This document shows positions 36,268-47,646 of a DNA stretch of 64,000 nt, piece by piece (position 1 is the stretch's first letter; each line of letters begins with the position of its first letter). This DNA is from Trichopria drosophilae (lineage: Eukaryota > Arthropoda > Insecta > Hymenoptera > Diapriidae), in contig CM059584.1 of NCBI GenBank assembly GCA_030407085.1, positions 90,657,501-90,721,500 on the forward strand, given 5' to 3'. The notes under the pieces were generated by a model. It had not been told where the DNA came from. It saw only the letters and a list, made by a program, of their open reading frames with translations, and did no database searches. Both the position numbers and the translations under genes were made by a program.

Positions 36268-38179
36268 CTATAGGTTTTTTTTATAGATATTTGATAGATA
36301 GATTTTTTTATATATTTTTTTATATATTTGATAGATTTTTAATAGATATTTAAAATAACGAGAAATGTGACGGGACGGAACTCTAATTTTTAAAGTCGTT
36401 GAATCATCTTTAACAAATTCCATTTTTAGATTGCCATCTTTGTCAAGCATTTCTGCTAAATAGGAAACAGCCTGAGCAAGCTGATAGGTACCAGTGAATA
36501 AAATTTTCAAATCATTTGTTGTTAATTCCGGAAAATCATTAAGATCACCTGAGGAGATAGTTCCAAACGGAAGTTTACGACGTAGCCATCCTGCTTCTTC
36601 TACTCTATCAGCCAAAGAAAACTTCACGTTTTTCTGAGTTTGCATCTTTTGAAGAATATCATCGAAGTTATCTACATCAGAATGTAATCTTTTTCCGAAA
36701 ATATTATTAAGCAAAACATGCAATTCTGAAGTATGATCCAACTTTTGGTAATAACTTATTATCGATTTTATGATTAAGAAGAAGATATTTTTGCTTGATG
36801 ACACCGTGAACGGATTCTACAGCCCACCGAATTTTCGTAACAAAGCGAGAATTATTTGATTCTTCTGCAGTTAATTGTTTCCTTTTTCCTTTTAAGGTAG
36901 GCATCAAAACTCGAAATTTTTTTTCTTCCGACTTTTCTTTTACGTCACGAAATCCACGGTCAAGAACAAAAATATCACCTTCATTAACCAGCTTAGATAA
37001 ACCTTCAGGATTTTCGAGAATTGTTTCCAAAATCTGGGCATCATTTTGATTCGCAAGAAAAGGTCCAGCAATGTCTACAACATACCCGTCAGTTGTGCAG
37101 ATGGTAAACGGTTTACAAAGGGGAACTTTCTTTTGGCCAGAGTACGATTTCCTTTGGTAATCATTATTAGAACTTTTTTGATGTCTAGCGTATGTGCCGT
37201 CGCATATCAAAAAAAGTTTATCGTTAGAATCGAATAAATGTTTTGCCATTTTAGTGGTATGGTTTAGAATGAGTTCATTCCGACTACATACATTCACTCC
37301 AAAACGAAGTGGCAAAACATCATCTTCAAATGATTTCATTACACTGGCCGAATAGTCTGAGACATCGTGTTCATTTTGCAATTGCAAAATTGACGCGATC
37401 ATTGCATTCGAATTACCGGACCGTAATTTGAACAAAAAGACAACAATAGCTTGAATGACGGAACGGGAATGACTATTTCGCAATGAAGTTAACATGTCTT
37501 TCAGTTCATTTAATTGTTCCCAATTTAAGCCTGTAAAAATTTTGAGTTGTTTCTCAGAAATATTGTATTCCCCTATTTTATCAAGCAATGTCGAGTCACA
37601 TCTAATAGAAAGAGTTTCAATTAGTTTTGATAACTCAGATGCCGTAAGGCTTGTAGTATTAGAATAGGCTTTCAGTTAGATAAGATCTTCTTCGTATATT
37701 CTATCGTTTATCAAGTGCATACGACAACATCGATTCCCAGATGGAATGTAGATTTGAGTTTTGATATAAGTTTTTATTCGTGTTTCCTCAGGAATGACAC
37801 GTAAATGTTTTGTGCCGCCACAAAAGCAACATGATTTATGCGTTGCAATAGTTCTCCGAATAAAAACTTCCATACGTTCAACCTCAGAAACCGATGCTTT
37901 TGATTCAACTATTTCAAACGTGGGATCATTATCTACCGAATCAGGCACAACATCATTTACGACATTTACTTCAGATTTCTCTGCAGATATATTTTTTCTA
38001 TAAACAGACATTCTACATTTTTGACAATTAATGTCATTTACATTTATTGCTTGCTGCAAAGAAGTGCAGTAAATATTCGCTTCCTGTTGATTTGTTACTA
38101 TTTTTTTTCGGCCTGTAGTATTTATTAAAAAAGTATTGCAACCAGGGCACTTTTGTCTTAGCAATACGGTCTTATTCAT
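36268..38179 (-). pseudogene. DDE transposase (DDE_Tnp_4 type) of the Spy-like element, broken
   Basis: The N-terminal part (38179-37676) is Cys-rich: CPGC...CQKC and SCCFCGGTKHL...CCRMHL look like two zinc-binding modules. An in-frame TAA at 37676-37678 stops it, and the same frame resumes to give the catalytic domain. The catalytic residues there, in the frame starting at 37588, are Asp130 (LICDGTYARH), Asp210 (FVLDRGFRDV) and Glu258 (IRWAVESVHG). Near 36710 a one-base loss in a T run shifts the frame. The C-terminus continues in another frame (LLNNIFGKRLHSD, WLRRKLPFGTISSGDLNDFP, LFTGTYQLAQAVSYLAEM). Two lesions in an otherwise well-kept protein indicate recent inactivation. The family is Harbinger/ISL2EU/Spy-type. 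Confidence 0.85.
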
Positions 38180-38709
38180 CTTGAAAATTATGAAGAAATA
38201 AGAATGTCAGATGTAAACAAAAGAATGTAAAAAGTAAAATTCTCCAGAATCACAGAGATATAACTCCGAAAAAAAAATACTAAATATAAACCTGCACTCA
38301 GCTATACCGATTTACATAGACTATATGAAAGCACAATATCCTATACAAGTGTCAGGTCGCACCGTCCGGATCCTAATCTACTAAAAAAAGGATGGATTTC
38401 GATAACGAGAATGAAATGGCTATCGAATAAAAGGAACGATGCCTACCGGAGAAGAAGTCACCTATTGCCTCGCAGTTCTTCTATATAGGAGTCTCGTGTC
38501 AACAATCACGCCGACATCACACCGGATAATAAAATATCTCATTGACATCGGTTAAGGTCGACCTATATACACACAGCACTACCGGTTTTTGTTTCGGTCC
38601 AATTTAACTTCGTACATTTCAACACTGTGCATTAAACACGAAAAAACATTTGAATATTTATATTGGCTACACATGAGTCTCAACTGTATATAACATAGTA
38701 TTTTTAGTC

Positions 38710-39202
38710 AGTGCGTGCGTGCGTGAGTGCACGGGTGTGTGCGAATGCGCAAGTCATGCAGGACGACCATGGTTTACGATTTTTTATTCAAAAACTATAT
38801 TTTTTAAAAATTTGAAAAAAATATATATGAAAGGGGACATTGTAAGGTACCTCAAGAAAAAAGATGAAGGTGGTCACATCAAAAATTATGCCAAAAAAAA
38901 AATTTTGAAAATTTCAAATCAGTTTTTTACTTATTAAAAAAAAAAAAAATAAAATCATATTTTTTCTCTCAAATTGTCTTACCTACGTTTCTAACATATT
39001 TCAAGTTCATTAAAATCGATCCAGTAGTTTTCGAGAAAAATTAGTTTTTTTATTTTTCTTTCCCCCTCCATAACTTTTTCGAAAAAGCGAATTTTGAGTT
39101 CATACTTTCAGAAATTTGTAGTCATCGGGGTAGCAATATATGGACCCAGTTCGGGTGACAGAGCTGTGGGGGCATTTTTTGTATAGTTAACCCCCTATGC
39201 CC
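38710..39202. repeat. Right long terminal inverted repeat of the Spy-like element
   Basis: Reverse complement of 33518-34000, ending CCTATGCCC before TTT. The two TIRs have diverged by few substitutions and by homopolymer length. Confidence 0.9.
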
Positions 39203-39378
39203 TTTACGGGAATGCCCACTTAACTTTAGTAGCTTAAGCTGATGACGGATTCGGCTTGATAAGAAACGCTAAATAGAATGATGAGAACCGCTGCACGCGT
39301 TGAGTTGCACTGGCATTTTTCAAATTGTGTTGTCTTCTTGTATTATTTTCTTGTGTAAACTCCAAGGTTCCTCGACGA

Positions 39379-39822
39379 CAAAAAAAGGACAGGTCATTTT
39401 CCCCCGCGTTAATGACAATTATTAGTCTATTTGCGGGTCGGCTCACGGGTGGAGAGGTGCAGGACAAAGACAGAACGGTACATGACAGAACAAGGCAGAT
39501 ACATAACACAACACCCACCCAGAGCCAGTCCCCCCTACCCCAATATCGATACCACCAGCAAATTCGGCGGTCTGTGCGGCCATCTTTAGCCAAGATAAGA
39601 CCCACGATGTACCAACCGCGGATAAGACGGTACCGATAACTGCCGACGGGGGTCGGCAGCGGTCCCAAATTCCTACCTTCGCCCAGCAAGGTTCCCGGTT
39701 ATTCCACACTGGACATAAGCAGAGAAAATTGCACAGACGGGGATTCGAACTCGGGACCTTCACGACGTTGATTCGGGAAGACTAAGACTGACGCCTTAGC
39801 CCGCACGACCATCACGACGACG
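39379..39822 (-). mobile_element. tRNA-derived SINE with 11-bp target duplication
   Basis: The target duplication is TTCCTCGACGA at 39368-39378 and 39823-39833. On minus, the head carries GTGATGGTCGTGCGGGCTAA (A-box region) and CGAGTTCGAATCCCC (B box). A GC-rich body of about 350 bp and a short GTCC/T-rich tail at the low-coordinate side follow. It is nearly the same as the copy at 45092-45570. Confidence 0.9.
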
Positions 39823-39833
39823 TTCCTCGACGA

Positions 39834-40076
39834 ATAATCCTTTGTTTTGATCGACCGTAAATGTAGTTGTTGCATGATTTTAAATAATTTGCAAAATAAC
39901 TTGCACCATCTTGAATTTTTTTTTATAAATTTGCTCAACAATTACTCAAATCACGTCAATTAATTTTGAATTTTCGAATCATTCAATTTGCGTCACAATT
40001 TTTCACAATAAAATGTTTGTGTCTTATCATGAACTAATGTATTTTATACGAATTGATGCTTTTTGAATAATGCACT
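39834..40076. other. No gene recognised
   Basis: AT-rich flank between the SINE and the BEL integrase frame. It probably belongs to the truncated 5' side of that element or to older DNA. Confidence 0.4.
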
Positions 40077-41024
40077 TTGAATGCTGATTACTTCCACAAT
40101 TTTGATTTCACACGCGGTAGTTGCACCCTTGATTTTAACAGGCACGTATTTAGCAGGTTTGTATGCATGGCGTCAAGTGCGGTTCACGTAGAGGTCGTCT
40201 CCAGTTACTCAACTTCAGCAATTCAGCGGTTCTGTTCGAGGCGTGGTTTACCTCGAGTGGTCCACAGCGATTGCGGAACCAATTTCGGTGGTACTGATAA
40301 GAAATTGCGCTCTGCCTACCGCGCAGCAATTGAGTCGAATGAGCTTGGCGTTCGAGTCGCGGAGGAAGGAGTAGAATGGAGCTGCATTCTGCCTGCTGCT
40401 CCACATTTTGGTGGCCTGTGGGAGGCTGGAGTGCGCTCCGTGAAAATGCACCTGAAGCATGTATTAGATCCACACACGCCGACGTACGAGGAGTTGATCA
40501 CACTTGTATGTCGCATAGAAGCCTGTCTGAACTTGCGTCCGCTTGCCCCGCTTAGCGACAGCATAAACAGCTTAGATGCGTTAACACCGGCGCACTTTCT
40601 TATCGGCGGTCCACTTGTCACAGCGCCGGCTCCGCTCGCTCTGTACTATTCCGTCGGTCGAGTTACACGTTGGCAACTGTATAACCAACTGTTGAATCAA
40701 TTTTGGACACGTTGGTCGCGAAATTATGTCACGTCGTGCCAACATCGCTCAAACTGGTCTAACGCTTCCACGTCAATACCTTTCGGTCAGACTGTGCTCT
40801 TGCGTAATGATAAACTACCACCTGCTAAGTGGGATCTAGCGCGGGTAACAGAATGCCATCCAGGCAAAGATGGGTTAGTTCGCGTAGTGACGATACGGAC
40901 CGTCACGTCTACGTATAAGAGACCGATCACCAAACTGGCACTATTGCCAATCGACATTGAAGGTCACACTGCCAGACCTCACTTTGCAATTGCAAGTATT
41001 TCTAGGTTACGCGATGTAAAATAG
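40077..41024 (+). pseudogene. BEL/Pao integrase, 5'-truncated polyprotein
   Basis: An open frame of 315 codons contains the integrase core: VHVEVVSSYSTSAIQRF, RRGLPRVVHSDCGTNF and PHFGGLWEAGVRSVK (catalytic Asp in HSD; Glu in the WEAG stretch). It also holds ALTPAHFLIGGPL and a DUF5641-like tail (RWQLYNQLLNQFWTRWSRNY ... LPPAKWDLARV). These are standard for the end of a BEL polyprotein. Gag, protease, RT and RNase H are missing upstream; the first about 20 residues do not look like integrase, so the start codon is not natural. It is followed at once by a polypurine tract and LTR. This is a different copy from the minus-strand element at 27593-31800. Confidence 0.85.
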
Positions 41025-41039
41025 ATATACCCATACCTC

Positions 41040-41640
41040 AAGGCGGGGGGTATGGTCGTGTATCAAAATTTCGGTTCGACATCGTCGTGCCATCTATGCG
41101 TGGGCGCTAGCAGCTTGAATTGCGAAATCTATCGCGCTTATCGGCTTCCTGAGGGTGCAATATGCGAATTTGAACTTCGCGGACTTTTTCAAGAGTTTAT
41201 TTACAAATTAATGCCACATGTGGCGTAATTACCGCGTTTCCTGGAGAGGTCCATGAAGATTTCCGTTAGTTCAAAGGCTTGCTATGACGTTCTCTTGCCT
41301 TTTATATTTTTCTTACGCGAAATCTCTCGCAGTATCCTGACTTTCCGTGGACCGAGGATCTGTCGATAATCCAGTCTCGTCGCGTAAAGGTCTAGGAAAT
41401 TCGTGAAGTGAATGCTCAACTCTGCGCACAATTGGATTCGATTTGCGTGTAATGCGGAAGACGCGTCTTGTTGTGGAGATATATAACGTTGTCGCCATTC
41501 ATCCCTGTCCACACGAGTGAAAATGAGTGTACTCGAATAAATTAGAATTATAATAGTGAAACCTAATCCTGTCTTTACTCACTTATTCACCTTGAGACCT
41601 GCATATGCACGCAGTGGGGCTGAAATCACCCGTGGACTTT
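41040..41640 (+). repeat. Polypurine tract and 3' LTR of the BEL element
   Basis: AAGGCGGGGGG at about 41040-41050 is a polypurine tract just after the integrase stop. The following about 590 bp have LTR character, with AATAAA at about 41536. The exact LTR end is not defined because no second copy is in the window. Confidence 0.55.
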
Positions 41641-41649
41641 TGAAGGTAA

Positions 41650-43945
41650 TGCATCCATTGGTTGAATATCACTTTGTCGAAAACTGATTCGTCGAAAAAC
41701 AAAAATAGCAAGCGTAAAAATATCAAATAAATGATATCACCGTCACTATATAAAAGTAACCAAATCCAGGATAAACCATTGTAAATACTCTGTACTGCAC
41801 ATTTTCAAAAGTGCCATATTGGCTAAAATATTTGTTAAATGGTTCAAGTCGCATGCCTACGCGGGAGGCTGTGCGGCTCCCACAATATTCTGGCTAACCT
41901 ACTCTATTTAAACCTCGTCTAAACACAATTTATGCTTAAAATACATTAAAACAGTAATTTCTCTAGGTCCGCGCAATTACTAAAATAACCAAACAAATTA
42001 AATCTATTGATTTGTTTGTAAGAACACTTGTAACGAAAATAAAAACAGGGAAGTCGCGTAATCATTAGAAAAAAATAAGTGATACTTAAGAACAATAAAT
42101 AATAAGCGAAAATTATCGTCAACTTACCAATAGATGTATTTCCTATTCTTTTTTATAAGACATTCCCTGGTAGAAAATGAATTTAGTTTGGAGTCAGTTT
42201 CTAGTTACTTTACTTATTTTACATGTTAAAGGTATAGGGAAACTGGGCTGTATAACAAAAAACCAGACAAATATCTACCCGGGTTTTTCTTCCGCGAGCT
42301 GTTTTATTCCTGGCTCGATTTACTCTCGCAATTTATCATGTTTAATGAATCGACCTATTCCGCCAAACAGGTTTCCGACCAAATGAATTTGCGATTAAAT
42401 GAGTTTTCGACCAAATTAACTATCCGACGAACCGAATTCGACCAATACATTTTCGACGATTCGTACAGGGTCCCAGTTACGGAATCTAATAAATGATAAT
42501 TATTAGATAACTATACTTTCATATACATAAAAAAAATCGACGCAATAGATAATTTATTCTAATGAATGCTTTGGTAAAATTGCGGTTAATGGATTCCAGC
42601 TGAAATTAACTTTCCACAGAATAGAATGAGTAGTCAGAGTAGACTACCAATTAAGAAAAGCAGACCGTTTCTTGATACAGCCATGCAGAACATTTGTAAT
42701 TTTTTATTGTAGAAATAAAAGTTTATTAACAATCATAACATCGAAAAGTTTGGCTATAGTATTTTGAATAGAAATAGATATATAATTTTCAACATTGCGT
42801 TTCTCACCTGCTTTAAAGATTGGTCATAGGAATGAATACTTCTAAATGGTGGCGAAGTTGCCTGTTGATAATGAAGAGTTAACCTAAAGTAATAATGAAT
42901 TATCAACGGACTGTCGACAAGTTTTTATAAAGACGGCGGTGGATTATCAAGCCAGTCTTTACGCTATTATCTGACTTTGATCAAGATCCTCAGATGAAAT
43001 ATAAATATCTGTGAATATCTAATCTTACCAGTATAGTTTTTAATTGATTTGTTTAACGATAAATCCGAACAAGTTAGCGTTGTCATCAATATTATTACTA
43101 GACTTGTTTTGAAAATAAATATTATATGAAATTGCATTAGTAGACATTATATTTTTAATATAAAACTAAAAGGCCTTTACATTATACTATTTTGGTCGCT
43201 TTTTCAATATATGTTCTCTTCAACGATAAGATTAATTAGTCTTTTGTCAAATCATACAGGATATATGGTAGGTTCAAACCTAGATTTCGGCACAAATTTA
43301 TCTGTTATTTCAAATGTACCTCTATAAAATTCATTCAATTTATTTTCCAAATAGGTATCGAATAAAAGTTCCTCCCAGTCAATATTTGCTCTATAATATT
43401 ATACTTATTGTTAGCCGCTGCATAATCGAATAAACATTTAGAATTTATCAAAATAGTCCCGCTTTTATCGGTGCAAATTGTAATGACTCAGGGTAAATAA
43501 TGAAGTTCATCAGGTTGAACGATGACTTCTTGCCCATCTCGAGATCTTAGTGGCTCTGGTGAATTGAATAGATTCATTATTATGGCTTAAGGTACCTCTA
43601 AGGTCAGCCATTATAGACGTTTACATTATATAAATAAATATTATAATTGAAGTTAATGAACACTTCCCATCGTAGTATGTCGCACAGCGATACTTTTTCT
43701 CTATATCTTTTTTCCATTATTTTTTTTAAATTTTAAAATCAGTCTCTCACGTCTTTTACTTCATAATTAATTTTCTACATAACTAAGGCATTTATTTATT
43801 AAATGTAAGATATCGTACATATTAAAATACTATAGTTAATTAATTATATAGAAAAATAACTATTTTTTTTTAAATGGAGCATTTGAGAAAAGTAATTCAT
43901 TACAAATGTAAATGGGTAACTTACTATTTATACGTTTATGAAGTC
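41650..43945. other. AT-rich DNA, no gene recognised
   Basis: No ORF with a recognisable domain, no TIR pairs and no tRNA-like boxes were found in about 2.3 kb. Confidence 0.5.
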
Positions 43946-43949
43946 ACAG

Positions 43950-44490
43950 AATACGAATTCAATATGCCGGACAAAAATTTAAAAAACGACTGAATTTGTT
44001 TGAAAACAGATACTCGGAGATTTTCGAGGACGTTGAATACGAGTTTTTGCGGATTCAAAACAGGGAATGTACCAGTAGAAGACGCTAATATATAAAGTAT
44101 GTACTTGTCCTGACTATACTAACCAGTACAAAACTGAGAGCGAGATGATCAAGAAAAACCGTCATTTGAGATTTTTGTAAACTGTCATGAAATTCATATT
44201 TAGCAAAAAAATAACACCTACTTCCTTCTTTTATAGCGAATTCAGTCCATTATGAATGTCCATGGCCTCTATACTTCATTTTCAGAAACTGACATCAAAA
44301 TTTATTCAGCATTCACGAAAACACCCGAGTAACGAATTTCAAGCAAATTTATTCATTTTTAAAAAGTCATCAGCCACATTAGATCCGCCGTTTTCAATTT
44401 TTGAAAACTAAGATCAGATTCGTAATTAGCGATCCGGAAAAACACTGAGTTACGAGTATCAACCAGATTCAGCAAAAAGAAATGCGTGAC
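43950..44490. repeat. Diverged inverted pair of piggyBac subterminal units (MITE-like)
   Basis: The left part (AATATGCCGGACAAAAATTT ... AGATACTCGGAGATTTTCG) and the right part (CACATTAGATCCGCCGTTTT ... CAGATTCGTAATTAGCGATC) face each other. Both resemble the 120-bp unit in 23690-24420. No transposase lies between them. Borders are uncertain. Confidence 0.5.
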
Positions 44491-44656
44491 TGATCTAATT
44501 ACAAAAGAGCTAATTACAAACTAATTATATCGTTGGATTGCGCATTCTATTAGATGTTAACAACTTGTACATCTCGTTAACAACAAGTAAACTAATCAAT
44601 TACACAGATAGAAAAATTGTGACATTGCTGCGTCAAAAATGCGGCACAGAAAAGCA

Positions 44657-45930
44657 TAATATATATATATAGATAGATAATTTATTAACCCTTGTATGAA
44701 AATACAAAAAAAACTCTTAAGGGATAGAGTGCGCACAAATTCATCATTACAATTAATACATAAGATATAACCGCAGATATCGACCCTACTGAAACTAAGA
44801 TTAATGGTTTACATTACAAGAAAAGATTAACAGAAAACCAACGCAAGGGAGGTTTGCAAACACCATAGAAATAAAAAATAAATACTAAAAGTATAAATAC
44901 TAGAGAGAATAAAATAAAAATTAGAAATCGAGTACAAATTGTCTTCTGGTAAAACATGACTTGACAAAATAAAATAATATTCTAAGCGAGAAAAGGTGAT
45001 TTGAGTTAATTAGTTAGTTTTATTTATTATGTCATGAGCAAAAATTCCCTTGTGACAATTTTGGTATACATAAGAAATAGAAAAAAGATACAAGGACAAA
45101 GGACAGGACAAAGGACAGGAAATTTTCCCCGCGTTAATGACGAATATGTCTATTAGCGGGTCGGCTCTCGGGTGGAGAGGTACAGGACAGAGACAGACAG
45201 TACAAGACAGAACTAGGCACACACAACACCCACCCAGAGCCAGTCCCCCCTACCCCAATATCGGTACCACCAGCAGATTCGGCGGTCTATGCCTTAGCGA
45301 GTACGACGCGGGGCTTATCCCATCTTTATCCGAGATAAGACCCACGACATACCGACCGCGGATAAGACGCTGACGGTACCGATAACTGCCGACGGGGGTC
45401 GGCAGCGGTCCCAAATTCGTACCTTCGCCCAGCAAAGTTCCCCGGTTATTCCACACTGGACATAAGCAGAGAAAATTGCACAGACGGGGATTCGAACTCG
45501 GAACCTTCGCGACGTTCAGTTCGGGCGGACTAGGACTGACGCCTTAGCCCGCACGACCATCACGCCGACGAAAAAAGATACTATTTAAACAGGTTTTGAG
45601 ATTACATAGCAAACTTAGATTAAACAAAACTAATTCAACAATATTTGTATAATATTAGGTTACACATAAATATACTAAGTGTAAATTACCAGATGGGAAA
45701 TTATGGCACAAGTAAAAATGTATAACAAAAAATTCCTATAAAAATATGCTAATGGAAATCGATTAGTCACCGATAAGTATTTTATAAGCGCAGTTTTAAA
45801 AGTAGTTGGCGATGACATGTTATGAAATTCAGATATCAGTTCTTTCAAAAATCTGGCCTCTACTTCTGATGTCGCAAAAAATCCAACGATATTAAAACGT
45901 CTTCGCACGAATAAAACCATCTCAAACCCT
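44657..45930 (-). pseudogene. LINE-D, 3' segment
   Basis: The minus frame 45920-45675 (FFATSEVEARFLKELISEF ... SSPTTFKTALIKYLS) has the character of a CR1/Jockey RT C-terminus. It continues where the LINE-D frame at 54855 breaks off (CRTKTYGNP then LFVRRRFN). The presumed 3' end is AAGGGTTAATAAATTATC plus TATC/AT repeats at about 44657-44700. A SINE (45092-45570) interrupts the 3' UTR. Joining the two LINE-D parts is inference from sequence order. Confidence 0.6.
45092..45570 (-). mobile_element. tRNA-derived SINE with target duplication, inside LINE-D
   Basis: The duplication AAAAAAGATAC lies at 45081-45091 and 45571-45581. The head at the high-coordinate side has GTGATGGTCGTGCGGGCTAA and GAGTTCGAATCCCC. 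The tail is a run of TCCTGTCCTTTG units (45092-45125). Length is 479 bp. Confidence 0.92.
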
Positions 45931-46422
45931 GAAACATCCGAAGCAAAATCGAATTCAACAGTTCAGCGAAAACCATCTCAAGCTTTAAAAGATTTTTCAC
46001 TTTCTACACTGACCAGCACTAGTAAGTCTCTTTGTAAGCGTACCTACTCGTATGTGCTAAATATGGACAGCATTATTACCTGCACAATAAGGTAGAAAAC
46101 ACTTTACCATCGAATGAGTCGAATTCTAGTTCTGCCTCCGAGGCTTATCCAACCAATTTCTCTGATTTGAGTAAACTTATTGAGAGCTCGTTTAAAATAA
46201 CTAATGCCAATTTGAATTCAATTAACGAGAAAATGGTAAAATTCTCTGATCGTATTGACTCTATCGAGAATCAACATCAGTCTCTACTTAAATTAAATGA
46301 TAAAGATGCAGCCATGGATAAAAGAATTGAAGAATTGGAAAAGGGTATGAATAAGTCTGTCGCCGATATAGATAGTTGTGCTTACGAAGTTGCAGACAGA
46401 TCCGCTCGCTCGTGCAACTTAA

Positions 46423-47247
46423 GGGCCCTCGAGCGTGCCGAGGTGGTCCCGCCTGTGACGTCAGAGGCGAGAAAACTTTGCGCCGTGAAATTGGTGATTT
46501 TCGGGAGATTTTCGCGATTTATTTGCAGAAATCGGTTTCTCGTGTCGAGGAATAGCGATTAAAGTAGTATGGACAAGATTGTTAGCTTATGAATAGGAAA
46601 AATAAAGATCAAAGTTTGACAGCGGCCATCTCTTCGTCTAACTTCAAGCGATCGACATCAGACCTGCTCTTTCTAGGTTGCTCCGCTCATTCGCGCTTCG
46701 AGACTATCTCATGTAATTCATGCATTTTTGCGAATGTGTCCGGGGAACAAAGTTCCGAAAATCAACACACCTCCCGACAGGCCAAGATTTGCATATAACA
46801 TGTTGCAGATAATCCAGCGTGATTTTCTTCCCTTTGTCTTTGAAAATTTGGCAAAAAGAAAGCGAATTAAAATACGTTAGACTCACGCAGTATCGAAATT
46901 TTAGTTTTCATTTTCGGAACTTTGTTTCCTAGCCGCGCAAATTGCACGATTTTGAAAAAATATGGACGCTTTTTAGAAAGTAACAAATCGAGAACTGCAG
47001 ATGGTGAGATACGGTAAGTCATAAAATATAATTTTGAAGGGTTACTTTTCGATCGTCAGAGGATAAAAAGCGAGAAAACTTATAGTCAATCCATCGCAGA
47101 TCGAATAACTTATGTGCACGACTTTTCAGTGAGGAAAGTAAAATATTTGGGAGAGTAGAGCGGACAAGCGTCGAAAACTGTTCTTTTTTTTCAATAAATT
47201 AAAATTGATGTTTTTTTCTGAGATTGGACACTCGGTCCGTACAATGA
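46423..47247. repeat. Left long inverted repeat of the TTAA element
   Basis: Reverse-complement match to 50752-51687, including CCGCCTGTGACGTCAGAGGC, GAATAGCGATTAAAGTAGTA, GACAGCGGCCATCTC and GTCCGTACAAT. It lacks the (GA)n tract present in the right copy. Confidence 0.9.
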
Positions 47248-47499
47248 CATTTTTTTTTAAATAAAAATGTGGATCAAATCGTGCTTTTTTTTTATGAAAC
47301 GACTAGCCTACAAATACCTACCTTTGAAGTCTATACCAGGAAAGCAGCCGCACTACGGGGAAATCCGGAAATGCGGAAGAACACAAACGAAGGCATATTC
47401 AATAAATATACAAGGGGAATTAATTGACAAATGGAAGCGGGGTGGGGGGGGAATGCCAAACGTGCAAGAACGATATGTATACAGTATATATAGGTATAC

Positions 47500-47600
47500 A
47501 TTTGCCCCCCCCCCCCCTCCCCCATGGGAGAAGGAAAAAAGGTATTATTTATCTCTTTTATTTCTTTTTCTCTTTTTTTTTCTTTTTTTCTTTGAGTGAC
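47500..47600. repeat. Low-complexity C-rich and T-rich tracts
   Basis: A C14 run is at about 47505-47518 and a T/C-rich tract at about 47545-47595. The basic/Lys-rich frames across them are artefacts. Confidence 0.8.
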
Positions 47601-47646
47601 GGGGTCTGGGCCCCCGGGGCATTCTCCAGACACTAATCTAGCCATG

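Larger units (their letters stand above)
33518..39202 (-). mobile_element. Spy-like (PHIS group) DNA transposon with long TIRs and no target duplication
   Basis: The ends GGGCATAGGGGGTTAACTAT are inverted at 33518 and 39202. Homology extends about 485 bp into each side (33518-34000 and about 38710-39202). The outside bases are AAA on the left and TTT on the right, with no repeated target. The Spy group, related to Harbinger and ISL2EU, is described as inserting between AAA and TTT without duplication, so this fits well. It holds a broken DDE transposase (minus strand) and a 1.6-kb minisatellite. An alternative is an ISL2EU relative that lost its 2-bp duplication. Confidence 0.75.

Noticed and set aside
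39234..39763. Several 100-150-codon frames near 39.2-39.8 kb
   Set aside because: They lie mainly across the GC-rich SINE body, and the same frames recur at the second SINE copy.
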